Part shown: piece after piece, positions 1 through 11,485 of the stretch
How the letters are laid out: every line of letters starts with the position of its first letter
How positions within the stretch are numbered: the stretch's first letter is position 1
From: Selaginella tamariscina
Taxonomy: Eukaryota; Streptophyta; Lycopodiopsida; Selaginellales; Selaginellaceae
Assembly: GCA_003024785.1 (NCBI GenBank)
Contig: PUQB01000121.1
Location: 62,001 to 126,000, forward strand
Direction of reading: 5' to 3'
DNA length: 64,000 nt
The notes under the pieces: generated by a model
What the model saw: only the letters and a program-made list of their open reading frames with translations
Told to the model about the DNA's origin: nothing
The model's database searches: none
Position numbers and translations under genes: made by a program

Positions 1-840
1 GGATATTTCAATCGCATAGAACTTGAACACATACATGGTTTGTGAGAAATTTAGATGTGATCAAGGCTCCTGAATACAATTAATAATTTATCCCCTTTCA
101 AAATCTAATGTAATATAGCATTTATACACACACACCTCTCATTATGTGCATACATGTGTGTGTGATAAGCAATAGAAAGATGCTGAGAGAGAGGTATATA
201 CCTAAGTATGAAAATCACTGTTTCTGTGCATTTTTCAAGTTCTTCTCCATCTGAAAGAACTTGGTTGACACATCTTTCTTCAGTTTTCTTCCTCAGGCTT
301 CTTTATCTTTGCATTTGCTCCTTCACTGTTGAGAGATAACGAGCTCACATCTGCTGCCTCGTTCTCTCTGTAAGCGACACAGACTACATGTACAAAAGAA
401 AACACATCAATCACATACACATATGTGTATATGAACACACACATAGAATGTAATATTACATTAATATAACTCGGTTGCATGTGTAGTGAAATATAAGAGA
501 TAGTATACATCTATAAGAGATGGTAAGATAATAAGCTCTAGAAAAAAACTATGCCTCATAATGATATTATCTATAAAGTATATAATAGTTGTACTAGTAA
601 GATGCACTAACATTCATATAAAGACAAGGGACGCACACACACACCACACCTTGAAAGGACAATCTGCATCGTGGGTGGCACAATGAACATTGGAAGAAGA
701 CTTCCCCACATCCAACATTCTCACAGAAAACCAGCCCAAACAAGCAGACCGACTTGTGTTCGAACAGCTCCTCAGCACTTTCAAACTTCCTTTCACAGTG
801 GCTCGGGGGAGCCGAGTTGCAGAGATTCCATAAGAGTGCA
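1..840. other. Intergenic, no confident gene
   Basis: AT-rich DNA with short CA/TG runs. On the minus strand an acceptor-like site near 373 is followed by a short open stretch, and a donor-like AG/gtatat lies near 193. No single frame is open between the two, so no exon is called. Nothing else is recognised. Confidence 0.4.
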
Positions 841-849
841 TCAATCTGG

Positions 850-1600
850 CATGTAGGTTGGTTGTTATGTGAGAAGGTTGAACAGTTATGGTGCAACCAT
901 ACAGAGGTGTTCCCAGATAAAACCATTGTAACCGGCGATGGGTCTTTCCCTTCACCGGGTTCTTGTGGATCTTGGGGAGGAAGTAGAGCTGGCACGGGCA
1001 AAAACCCGAGTCTGGCTTGTGGAGAAGGTACCTGATGGTATTCTCGTCGATCCAGGTGCACTTTCGTACTTCCTGATGAGGAACTCAGTCGTTCGTAGAG
1101 TAGAGGAAACGGAACTTGGTCAACCTGTCTATACACCAGAGGGTCCCAAAGTTGTCTGTAGGCCTCTTCTAGATACCAGGATCTATCGAGGAGGACTACT
1201 CCGAGATTCTTGTCTGCTGGCTTGATGACAATTGAGGTGTCCCGTTTCAATGAGAGAAGTGCCTGTCGAAACTTACCCTTGATGGAACATTTTGGTGCCA
1301 GAGTGTTGTGGAACCTTGTGAGAAGGGCTTCTTTCAAAGTCCTTAGCTGTGCTTCCATCAGAGGATGAGCTCGAGGGGGAACAAAAGATGGTCTTGGAAC
1401 GTAGAACCTGGGTGTAGGAGTATCAGTGTTCCTGAAGAGCCAAGTGAGACGAGCTGTCCTTACGAAATCATCGAGGGCACGATGGATTTCTATAAGGGTT
1501 GTAGGTGGCGGATTGGGGATGTATTTGAGGCCGTGAGCAAGTAACCTGTGTTCTGCTGTGAGAGTTGTGTGAAAGAGGTTGTGAATTGCCATGATCTCCA
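850..1600 (-). mobile_element. Penelope-like retroelement (PLE) remnant, 5' part of the reverse transcriptase
   Basis: The minus-strand translation has the order of motifs expected at the start of a Penelope-like reverse transcriptase. An N-terminal block (LLAHGLKYIPNPPP, then a DFVRTARL-type helix) is followed by IVIKPADKNLGVVLLDRSWY near 1180-1240. After a frame change comes YFLPKIHKNPV near 955-990. The VIKPADK...Y and LPKIHK blocks are diagnostic of this family and differ from LTR and LINE reverse transcriptases. At least two frameshifts are present. The catalytic YADD block and the GIY-YIG endonuclease are not visible, so this is a dead fragment. It has no visible target-site duplication. 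Subfamily (Naiad/Chlamys, Athena or Dryad-like) cannot be set by eye. Confidence 0.75.
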
Positions 1601-1639
1601 CTTGGTTTCCAGCTGTGAAACACGTTGGTTACCATTATC

Positions 1640-2490
1640 CTCAATACCGCCTAATAGAGGTCAATTAACGGGAGCCAGAATGGGTAGAGTTGCCCTTGCC
1701 TCTTCCTCTTCTGCTCCGCGACCCCTTCCCCGTCCTCGTCTTGGGCTGTTGCTCCTGCTTGGTTCTTGTTTGTCTGTCTTTGAAGGAGACTGAGACCAGC
1801 CACGCTATCCATGCAGAGGTGTTCGGAACCAGATCTCGTTGGAGATCTATGGGCGAACATGTTTGGAGAAGACAAGGCAATCGAGTAGAATGGGTGTCTT
1901 TGGTCCAGATGCCCCATTTTGCTGCTTCCCATTTCCCTGGCGAGTGCGATTCTAGGACCTTGGATGTGGCCAAGGGACCCCCGAACTCCAAGACCTTGAC
2001 GTGGCCAAGGACCCCGAACTGCAGGACCTTGGCTGGCAAAGGCCCCATGACTCCAAGTCCTTGGCTAGCCAAGGAAGCCTGAATAATTTAATGTAATAAA
2101 CAGTGGTATAATATTAATAAATATAACATATTATTATAATAGCCTACTATAATAAATAAATTAATAATAATTATAAGAAATTATGATTTAGTATTGCAAT
2201 GTAAAACTTATATTATAATTATTATTACAATTTTTATTTCTTTTAAATCTTAATCTTAAATTTGTTTTTATTTTTATTTTAGTTATAATTTTATTCTTTT
2301 AATTTGATAAGTTATTTATTTTATTTTTATTTTAGTTACGATTTTAGTTATAACTTTATTATCTTAGTTATAATTTTAATTTTATTATTTTAGTTATTTT
2401 TATTGTGTTACTGTGGTGATAATAATTAACAGGAAATTTGTTATGAATTCCTTTATTTTTACTAAATAATTTATTTTGATGTCAATAAAT
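1640..2490. other. Intergenic with short dyad repeats (1930-2075), then AT-rich DNA
   Basis: Between about 1950 and 2072 the motif pair CCTTGG / CCAAGG recurs several times with spacers such as CTAG or TGTGG, giving small palindromes. Open frames on both strands across 1665-2082 are low-complexity and resemble nothing I know. From 2085 the sequence is more than 80% A+T with no gene. Confidence 0.4.
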
Positions 2491-2504
2491 ACTTATGTGG
2501 TATA

Positions 2505-2550
2505 ACATCCCACGTGACACGTGGTACAGCATTTCACATACACGTGGCAA
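2505..2550 (+). promoter_or_regulatory. Three clustered G-box (CACGTG) motifs
   Basis: CACGTG cores lie at 2511-2516, 2518-2523 and 2541-2546, the last as ACACGTGGC, an ABRE-like context. A TATA-like GGATATAAG lies about 15-25 bp downstream. The only ATG close by (2643) opens a 32-codon frame that stops, so the gene it would serve is not identified. The cluster could be promoter debris from an element, because the LTR-like units at 13.4 and 17.6 kb also carry CACGTG near one end. Confidence 0.45.
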
Positions 2551-2642
2551 CATATTGCATGGATATAAGACAATTCCATTAGGGTCTGATTGAGTTCCCT
2601 TAATCTTTGTATTTCCCTTGATCTTCTTGTAAACCGTCTGCC

Positions 2643-3262
2643 ATGGCTATTGTGGCTGCAAAGGACAAGGATTGGTTGTGCACTCTTAAAGAGATGAGTT
2701 TGGTGATAACGACAAAAGTGGGAGGTTCAGTCGATTTTTAGGAACATAGGAGAAATCGGTAGTGGACATGGTAAGTGTTTTTTTTTCTTCAGGGTCTAGG
2801 CATGGGCAAACGGGTTTTTCATTAGCACTGAGATGCACGCTGTTGTTGACAATAGGCTCCAATCTCCCAAGCAGCTTCACAATTGGCAAGCTTATGGCAA
2901 TCCTGCGCTGACGATTGCACAAGGCAATGACAAAGAGATGCTGATGAACTTGAAATTAGAGACTGACATGGCCAAGTTGCATAGCACAAGTGCAGAGGCT
3001 GTAAACGATCTCATACGTGAGTTTGAGAACAAACATGATAAGTAGGATGGCTTTGCGACTGTCCAAGGAAGAGGTTGTACAAATGTCACACGAGAAAATG
3101 ACAAGGTGCATTACAAAGTATTGTAATGGCAGTTTGACTAGGGCCGAGGTCTGTATTAGTGTCAATGCATGGGTTGGTTATTTCAATCCAATCCTTGCTA
3201 GAATATCCAATGTACGGTTATTTATTAAGAATTTATTTTTTCATTACCAAGGATTGGATTAA
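2643..3262 (+). other. Possible gene remnant, function unknown
   Basis: Composition is less AT-rich than the flanks. Short open frames occur at 2643-2741 (32 codons) and 2833-3045 (70 codons, hydrophilic, helix-like). No motif, splice pattern or family is recognised. It lies downstream of the G-box cluster at 2511-2546. It may be a decayed gene or part of an element. Confidence 0.2.
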
Positions 3263-3529
3263 ATGTACGGTTATTTCGAATTAATGCATTTTTTAATTAA
3301 CATGATTTTCTATTAAATGCATATATAGATGTGTTATTAGTGCATGCCAATTTGATGAGAAATAAAAGAATATTTTTTTTTTTAAAATGTGCTCAATAAA
3401 TTGAGAACCCTTAAATTTTGAAAGGGAATGTGTATTTACTTATTAATAAAAATCTCATATATACCTTTAAACTTTATCACATTTATATATATATCCTTAG
3501 AAATTTTAAATTTACATATATACTCTAAT

Positions 3530-4140
3530 GAAAGTTTTAAATTTACATTTATACTCTTGACAAACTTTAATTTATATTTTAATTTTTAAAAAATAATATT
3601 TAATAAAAACATGTATTTAACTTGTAACATATTTAGGATGAAATAGATTAATTTATAGTTATTAAATGTTAAAATGTCCTAATAAGAAATGTTAAGAAAT
3701 GACATATTTTTAAAAATAATTATTATATTGCAATATATATATATAATTGCAGCTTGTAATAAATATAATTAATCATTAAAAATTTATCTTTGAAAAAATA
3801 AAATATTTTAGTTTAATTTTAGAGAAAATTTCATAATATCCTAAATTTATATATACCTATTTTTTTTTTTAAATTAGAAAATTTTATGATTAATTTATAT
3901 TTTATTATAGTTTCAAAATGCAATCAATTAATGTATATATAACAATATAATATAATTATTTTTAAAAATATGTCATTTCTTATTATGACATTTTTAACAT
4001 TTAACAATTATAAACTTTATTTTATTCCATTTTAAATATGTTATAAGTTGAATATATGTTTTCTTAAGTATTATTATTTAAAAATTAATTTATAAAGATT
4101 ATAATATTTTTAAGATATAAATGTAAATGTAAAACCTTCA
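3530..4140. repeat. Fold-back (inverted-repeat) element, MITE-like
   Basis: The left arm (about 3530-3735) and right arm (about 3940-4140) are imperfect reverse complements. For example, AAATGACATATTTTTAAAAA at about 3698 is mirrored at 3955-3980. The loop is about 200 bp. Composition is more than 80% A+T and there is no coding potential. Size and structure fit a non-autonomous hairpin transposon, but no clear target-site duplication was found. Confidence 0.5.
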
Positions 4141-5095
4141 CACGAATATATATGCATACTTACCGCCAAACTTCTGAACGTTGCATACGTACGTGTTACA
4201 AACGGCATTATGAACGGTAAATTTTCATTCGAACGTAACGTTTGGTTCAGACCAACCGAACATTGAAAAATCCTAAAGAAAGTGAAAGCATAATGGATGA
4301 ACTTAACAGAAAGATTAATTTAAATTCAGAATATAAAAGAGACGCGACTCAAACCTGAACCTGTGTTACGAACTCGAAGTTACGAACTAACGGCAAATTT
4401 TCACTCGAACGCGTTAATTGGTACCTATATATATATGTGCATTTAAATTTTTTAACAGTATATATATAAATATGGTAAATTTCAAGAGTATATATAAATT
4501 TTGTTTATAATATGTTAGACTTTCGCTATCCCACGTTGGAAGCGCCAAAGAATAAGTCTCTAAGAAAATAATTAATTATGTGTTAATAATTATACATGTA
4601 TAAACATATGTATTTAATGTATATTTTGATGTCAAACACATTTCAATCAATCTGGTAAGCGTTATTGAATATTTATGTCTTTTATATATTTCATATCTTA
4701 TAGATATGTATGCATTTTGTATATATCTGAATATTTACAAATTTCTCACATCTAAACATATCATATATATGTATGTATATGTATCTGTATGCATGTGTGT
4801 GTCTCTGTATATATGTGTGTAAATAATAAATGTAAATATATAAATTATATGTACAAATACATACATACATATATATAATTTATATATCCGTTATCCAAAT
4901 AATATTGGTAATAATATATTCTCTATGCTTAGAAATATATATAGTATATATGTATATAAAAATTATTATTCAATGTTTAAAAAAGATCCTACTGTATAAT
5001 TCAGTGTGCCCTGGAATTAAATTTAATTCAAAATCCCTTTTTTAAAATCAATTGAAAAAGAAATTTTAAAAAAATTGATAATTATTAAAGTCTAG

Positions 5096-5257
5096 AAATT
5101 CAAAAGATGGTTTCTTGTTCATATGTCAATGTTACATGACACATATTCTGTATAGCAGCACAACAATGCATTGATATATATATATATATATATAACATTA
5201 AAATTCAAAAGATGATTTCTTGTTCATATGTCTGACACATATTCTGTATATAGCAGT
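5096..5257 (+). repeat. Direct duplication, about 60 bp unit
   Basis: Two near-identical copies lie at about 5096-5160 and 5201-5257. Both contain TTCTTGTTCATATGTC and ACACATATTCTGTATA, and they are separated by a (TA)n run. The second copy lacks about 8 bp present in the first. Confidence 0.6.
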
Positions 5258-6114
5258 ACAAGACAGAGATACAATGCATCTTCACAATGTATATACATAT
5301 AGAGCATATTTATTATAGTATATACTATAAGGTAACTACAGTAAATGCGTATGTTACCCTCGTAAATGTATATAATTAAAATTATATAAAGATTAATTTT
5401 ATAATTAAAATAGTATGTACCTTAATTACTTATAAGATAACCTATGTATTTTGCGTAGTTACATATTAAATATATTAAATTAAATTAGAGCGTCTTTAAT
5501 CTAATAACTATAATGTTGCTAAACCGATGTGTGTGGTTAAGTTTCATAATGTATCCTCCACATTAATTGGTGGATTTATTAACCATAATGAAAGTTTTTA
5601 AAACAAGCTACACACACATTTACACTAGAAATAAATTTTGCATTAAAAATAAAAATAAAAATAAAAAAAAGACAACATTGCAAACCTTTTTCTTTGGGCT
5701 TCAAAAAGCCAAACAGCAGAAGAAAAAACGAGCACAATAACTCTCCTGCCGAGTATTACCAAAGCCCAAACATATATAAAAAAGAGCATCAAACCGGTCT
5801 AAACAGAAACATAAACCTCCCCTTAAACCCCCTTAAACTTCACACAGAACCCTTACCACAGGCCGTCAAAAAACACCAGAAGTAAAAACTCCGGTGTAAA
5901 AACAACAGGTTAAGATAAACCTGTAAAAACTGACGACCTGCGGAAAAGACCCAGTAAAGTTAAAAAAAGACCCCTACCGTAGGAAGAAGTTAAAAAATTC
6001 CTGTGTAAATCCCGGCTTAACACCATATGCAGACCTTTGCATGAAAAACCTTGTAGTAATAATAACCAGGTGCAAAAACCAACCTGTTTGTAAACCCCCT
6101 GTTATTTGTACGTA

Positions 6115-6330
6115 CCTAATATGCAGTATTGCGTATATATAGTGGTGTACAAGATCCTCACACCCGCAGCAACATAGTATGCAGTAGTAAGTACGTTGTG
6201 GAAGAACCTCAGTACACTTGTTGAAGCTCCACCAGCAACCTAGTAAGCTAGTATGCAGTAATAAGTATGTTGTAGAAGATACCTCAGCTCTTGTGGTATT
6301 AAAGCTCCACCAGCTACCAGCTTGGTACGT
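6115..6330 (+). repeat. Imperfect tandem repeats (about 70-80 bp) just past the EBF stop codon
   Basis: Two to three related units contain TAGTATGCAGTA, GTA(C/T)GTTGT(G/A)GAAGA and AAGCTCCACCAGC, at about 6175-6240 and 6248-6315, with a more diverged copy from about 6118. The array lies immediately downstream of the minus-strand EBF coding region, so it probably forms part of that gene's 3' UTR. Confidence 0.5.
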
Positions 6331-6333
6331 TGT

Positions 6334-8489
6334 TCAGCAACAAAGCTGGCACCACCAAAGGAGTGCCTCAAACTTCTCAAGCTCCTCGTAAGACAGCTCC
6401 TTGCAATCCTTGACATTAAGAGCCTCGAGTTTAGCACAAGACTCTTCGATACACTCCAGAGTCCGGTTCGAAACACGGACACACCAGAAAGAGAGAGTGT
6501 CCTCAGCACAGAGCCTTTAGTAGACAGTAAGACCTGTAACCCGCCATCACTCACGTTTGTCTTGGCAAGGTTCAAGTCCTGGAGAACCATGGAAGATCCA
6601 GCAAGGTACTTAACACCTTCATCGTCACTCTGCTGCACCCTTCGAGCGTAAGAACTCCGAGGGAACCACAGAAACCCCCAATAGCAAACAAAGCTTTTGT
6701 CAGTGAGCATCGGGCAACCGGAAAGATTGAGTGAAGTCAATGACGAACCGGTCTTCGACAAAACTCGATCAAAGCTTTGTCGGTGAGGGCCAAAAACCCA
6801 GTGAGATCGATCTCTGCGAGAGATGAACTACCGGAAAAACCCAAGAGAAATTCAGGTGCAACTCCACTGCAGTTGACGATATTCAGCACCTTCAAGCTGT
6901 TGTTCTCTGGGAAATGAAACCTGAAGATGAAACTAGACCACATTTCTCCAGATGAATACTCTCCAGAGAGCTGCAGTCGTTGATGAGCTCCGAGATCCGG
7001 CTCCCAGACACTGAACCGATGTCCAGAAGCAAAAGCTGCTTCATCTCCTTGCTTGACTTACCAATAAGTTCAAGAGTGTCGTCCGTGAATCCTCGGCAAG
7101 CGGAAACAGACAAGTGCTTGAGCTGCCTCATGTTGGAGTTTCGTCCAAATGCCAAAAAGCCGTCCAAAGTGACCTCTTCAAGACGGCCCAATTTGAGCTT
7201 CTGGAGTGACTGCAAGCTCAGAGACGGCAACAAGTGCCTCGTCTTTGATGCCCAGGTTCTCGATCTTCATTGCCTTGAGAGATTTGCAGCTAGAAACCAC
7301 CGAGACGATGCCTGAATCCCCAATGCTCTTGCAAGAGACGAGGCTTAGACAGGAAAGCTCCTTGCAGTTCCTTGCTACTTCCTCCAGTCCCGCGTTGCCG
7401 ACCTTGTTGCAGCCTTCCAGACTTAAGTTGGAAAGCTGTGGGCATCCGGCTGCAATTGCCTGCAGTGCGGCATTTCCAAATCCGGGGCAGTTCAACACGT
7501 TCAGAACTTGGAGCTTCGGACATCCTATAACAAAGAAACAACAAAAATTAACTTTAAAGACCATCAGAATGTATGAACGTAAATATAACAAACACGAACA
7601 CACATACCTTTTCCAATAGAAGAAAAACCCACGTTGGTAATGCTTGGACAGTCCCACACGGACAAGACTTTGAGATTTGGGCAGGAGATGCCAACAGCTG
7701 AGAGCCCGATGTCACTAACGGCTTTTGCAGGGTTCTGACGAGGACCACCCCTAATGGTCAGCTTTCCCAGGCTTCCACGAAGAGACACCAATGCTAAGCG
7801 GACGTCTGTAGCACGCTTTCCTTCCACACTCCGCTTGAGATCGTCGGATTCATTAATGACCTTGGAAGAATCCCTGCAGACAACAAGGTTTGCTTACCTC
7901 AATACAGATTCTCTTTCTCTCTCTCTCTCTACACATACACACACACAACTTACCCCTTGAGTTCGTTCATATGAATGTGGCTCTGAAGCATTAACCAGCG
8001 AGTGCAGACGGAAGCACATGAGTAGCGGTCAGCCGGTCCAGAAATAAACCGGAAAACCTCCACGAGGAGTTCATCAGGAAGTGTGTTGATCAGGTCCTTC
8101 TTCTCCGGCTTCTGGTTTACAAAATAAAACAGCTAAAATAAATACAAAATAAAGAAAGTAGTACAAACTAATACTGGCGCACTAGTAAATAAAGAACCAC
8201 TACATACCCGGTTAAGCATTAAACATACGACTAAAGCAACTATACTTACCACGAGTACTTGGGGAACTTTCTTTAGAGGAGCTGCTCGAACGAGTTTCTT
8301 CGGAGGAGTGTAAAACGCGGTGTTGCTGATTTCTCCGAGCTTCTTGCGTCCATGGTTGCTGGTGTTGAGGCTGCTCTGAAGGCTTCGAATAAGCTGGGCA
8401 CATATGTCCTCCTTGCTCACGATTGTGTAGCTTGTCTCGTAAAAGGGTTTCTGAACATAGCAGAATCGAACATCTTCCATCTCCATCAT
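6334..8489 (-). CDS. EBF1: EIN3-binding F-box protein (F-box/LRR), EBF1/2-like
   Basis: This is the substrate receptor of an SCF E3 ligase that targets EIN3/EIL transcription factors in ethylene signalling (family knowledge). Four exons are seen: 8250-8489, 7954-8111, 7608-7873 and 6334-7524, about 618 codons against 628 in Arabidopsis EBF1. Exon 2 encodes the F-box (LINTLPDELLVEVFRFISGP). Exon 3 has the EBF-typical GKRATDVRLALVSLRGSLGKLTIRGG. The rest is leucine-rich repeats such as CPKLQVLNVLNCPGFGNAAL and LSGCPMLTDKSF. The N-terminus (start at 8489) is unlike Arabidopsis EBF, so an upstream exon is possible. The last exon has about six single-base frame breaks, near 7210, 6912, 6765, 6695, 6630 and 6475. 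Several are in homopolymers (CCC, TTTT, GG), which suggests sequencing error rather than decay. Confidence 0.88.
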
Positions 8490-9523
8490 GCAAGCAAATT
8501 ATCAAACTTTCTCCTGCAAATTAAATCATTATTATTAACAATATAATAATAATACTTCAGGATACTTACGAACAGAAAACAGCTTTCCATAAAATATGCA
8601 CAATCCTGTCCATGACGTGCAAAAACGTTAGAATGTTATGCCTCAGTAACAAGATGAACAGATGCAAGAAATTACCTTGACGAACAAAGAATCACGGACA
8701 GGAATCGAGACGAATGCAAAGATTACCGAGATTTTGCACAGAAAACAGCAAAAACATGCAAAGAATTTCAAGATACAGCACAGAAATGCAAGGATTTTGG
8801 CAAGATTTGGGGGGAAAGCAAGCCGCCGCAAGGAATATCGCATACCCTAGCTAGGTAGAGCAAGAATGCAAGATCAGGAGCAGAAAATGTAGCGACTATG
8901 GAGATTGTAGCAAGATTAGGGAGGAAAACAAGCCGCAAGAAGGAAGATCCGGCATACCCTAGCTAGATACAAACCTGTTATGGCGATGGCGATCTTGCTT
9001 CTTCTTAAGAGGATTTTGCCCTCACCAACCCCTCACACACTCTCACTCACACACACGCAAAAGAAGAGATATGATAATGAGTACACACTCGGTGCAGCCG
9101 CCCTTACCAGCCTCTCGCTCTCATCCAATCCCCCTCACCGTCTTCTCCGTTCCCCGAAAGCCACCACTTACAGAAGATGCATCCCCCTCGCCCAACTTGC
9201 ACATTCCGTCACACTAGCATATTCCGTCCCATACTGTCCGTCATCTGGCACATTCCGCTTAGGTAAGTAATTAATTTCGAATTCAATCGAATTAAGGCAT
9301 GCGTATATTCTAGATTGTTCTTTAATTAGCTTGGATCGGGAGCCGTTCGATGGAAGGCGCCAAGCAACGCGCCGTGTACAGAAAGACTTATCTGGCCGTC
9401 GAAACTAAAACGACTGATCACGGCCGTCGATGAGCTCTTCTTTTAGCCGTTCGCCATAGCCAGAATAGCGGTAAAGGTGGCTTATTAGGGTTAGAGAAGT
9501 GAAAGCTACATTGTGAGAACTCG
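8490..9523. promoter_or_regulatory. Divergent intergenic region between EBF and the cold-shock gene
   Basis: About 1 kb separates the two divergent starts. It probably holds the EBF 5' UTR and both promoters. A roughly 57-bp direct duplication lies at 8801-8857 and 8911-8969, both copies ending in CATACCCTAGCTAG. On the minus strand the shared end reads CTAGGGTATG, which is donor-like, so it may mark alternative first exons. A TTAGGGTTAG telo-box-like motif lies near 9485, about 35 bp upstream of the cold-shock ATG. Confidence 0.4.
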
Positions 9524-10144
9524 ATGGCCGACGGTAAGAAGTCTTCAGCAGCAGCTGCGGCATCGAACAAGCAGGCACCGGCTGCCAAATCTGCTCAGCA
9601 GGCTCAGAATCCACCCAAGGCGGCTGAGAAATCCGAGAAATTTCAATCTTCTGAGGGCGATTCGGTCCAGATTCCGCTAACCGGCAAGGTGAAATGGTTC
9701 AATTCAGTGCGCGGCTTCGGATTCATCACGCCGGATGACGGCTCAGCGGATCTGTTCGTGCACCAGACGAGCATCTACGCAGACGGATTCAGATCGCTTC
9801 GCGACGGAGAGCTTGTGGAGTACGAGATTGATTACGGCGACGACGGAAGGCTACGGGCGAACAAAGTGACTGGTCCAAAAGGAGCTTTTGTTGAAGGTGC
9901 AAGGGAGGACGAAGGCGGATCACCGGCTCCGTACAACGGCGGCGGCTCAGAAAGAGGCGGATTCGGACGAGGCCGAGGTCGGATGGGCCGCGGTGCCGGT
10001 GGAGGAGTCGGCTATGGTGGTGGCCGATGCTTCAACTGTAGTCAGCCAGGGCATCTTGCGCGGGATTGCAACATGGCGAGACCCGGATGCTACAGTTGCG
10101 GCAAGCAGGGGCATTTCGCACGCGATTGCCCCAATCAAAGCTAA
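9524..10144 (+). CDS. Cold-shock-domain protein with two CCHC zinc knuckles (GRP2/CSP-like)
   Basis: A single-exon gene for a 206-residue RNA-binding protein of the plant glycine-rich protein 2 / CSP family. These proteins act as RNA chaperones in cold and developmental responses (family knowledge). The order is an Ala/Lys/Gln-rich N-terminal tail (1-50), then a cold-shock domain (about 53-120) with RNP1 GFGFITP and RNP2 LFVHQ. A Gly/Arg-rich linker (about 130-165) follows, then zinc knuckles [14 protein letters not shown] (169-182) and [14 protein letters not shown] (189-202). All CCHC ligands are present. The N-terminal tail is longer than in Arabidopsis CSP2, where the domain starts near residue 15. 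The frame is clean. Start chosen because it is the first ATG and lies just after the telo-box-like motif. Confidence 0.93.
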   Translation: MADGKKSSAAAAASNKQAPAAKSAQQAQNPPKAAEKSEKFQSSEGDSVQIPLTGKVKWFNSVRGFGFITPDDGSADLFVHQTSIYADGFRSLRDGELVEYEIDYGDDGRLRANKVTGPKGAFVEGAREDEGGSPAPYNGGGSERGGFGRGRGRMGRGAGGGVGYGGGRCFNCSQPGHLARDCNMARPGCYSCGKQGHFARDCPNQS

Positions 10145-11420
10145 GAACAGGTATTCTTTTTTTCGTTTGTCGGCTTTTCTTTATCTTTTTGGTTTTCCGG
10201 ATTTACGTCTTTCTACATCATTTTTCTTGACGATATATATGAGAAAATGTAGATAGCAAGCACAAGGTACTTCTTTTTTGGCAAAAGATTTCTTTTTTCA
10301 TAAGCATATATACGAATCAATCATTCATTGGAAATAATATTTGATTGATCTTGATCGGTTTTGATATACATAGTATTTTGAAAAAAAGGGTAAAAAAAAG
10401 GGGAAAAGGTTCTGTTTGTTCAATTAACCATATGTATGTCCGTCTTTTCCCGCCAAATGTGTTTAAAATCCTGTGTCTAGAATATTCCGAGCATATATTA
10501 TTTATATAGTCGTACAGACATCAGACATCATGCATACGTATCATGGATTATTAACTCAAATTCATATAAATACGTAATCAACGCCTTAGATTTCAAGTTG
10601 CTCACGTAAGAGTTTCCTTATGACAGTAAAACTGAATAACTATTCGCCTTTTGAAAACTAGTTTTGGGCCTCTTTATATTAATCAGGATTGTTAAAATTT
10701 AATTATTATAAATTTGTATACAGATGATATACATTAACATTATTGAGTTAACTAGATTAATATGAATCCATATCATTCTAAATATAAGGTGTATTCTAAC
10801 CCTTAAAGTCCATTTTGGTCATCAATTTTAAACACTTAATTTATTATAATGAAATTCATATTTAAATTTAGTGTTTTTTTTTTCTTTTATATTAATTTAC
10901 ATTCACCTTTAAGAATTATATATATCTTTGAAAATAAATTAAACATTAAATGACTTTCTATACAAGAAAAAGTGCAGAATATCGATTATATCATAAAATT
11001 TGTATAATAATTTATCATTATAAGGAATATGCTTGTATATACCTGCATGTTGATACGTAATATCCCTCACTCTACATACATTAAAAGTTAAAAAATTTAA
11101 ATATTAAAATTTTAATATGAAATTTCAGAAATTATTTTTCATATATCGATAAAGTATTAGTTATCATTGTGTGCGTGTGAAGAGAGAGTTTTGTTACACG
11201 GTGGCGAAGACGTATATATACATGCGGAACGGTTTATAAGATGCGTCTTCATAAATTAATATTTATTAGAAAAAACATATTTATAATAGGAAAATTAAAG
11301 ACATTTAATTTTCTTAATTAAATCTGACATTTAATAAATTTTTAATACCATTATAAACCTTGTTATTATAGTTAATAAAACCCTAAAACAGATAGAATCG
11401 ACAGACGGCTGGGATGTGTT
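10145..11420. other. Intergenic, AT-rich
   Basis: The 3' flank of the cold-shock gene followed by AT-rich DNA. No gene, tRNA or element is recognised. The final 100 bp serve as the eL33 promoter. Confidence 0.5.
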
Positions 11421-11426
11421 CTTAAC

Positions 11427-11462
11427 CCTAAACTTCTCAGCCGTCAAGGGTTAGGGTTCTTC
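11427..11462 (+). promoter_or_regulatory. Paired telo-box motifs upstream of eL33
   Basis: TTAACCCTAAAC at 11432-11443 and AGGGTTAGGGTTCT at 11447-11460 are telo-box motifs in both orientations. They lie 25-55 bp upstream of the ribosomal protein start codon. Such motifs are typical of plant ribosomal-protein and translation-gene promoters (established knowledge). Confidence 0.65.
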
Positions 11463-11485
11463 TTGGAGAGCAGGAGTGCGGCGCC

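Noticed and set aside
280..510. 76-codon minus-strand frame at the left edge
   Set aside because: Upstream part is AT-rich and the best exon-like piece has no continuous frame between its acceptor-like and donor-like sites.
6334..7524. EBF as an old pseudogene
   Set aside because: Coding similarity is high on both sides of every break, and each is mended by one base, often in a homopolymer. Error is more likely, though not proven.
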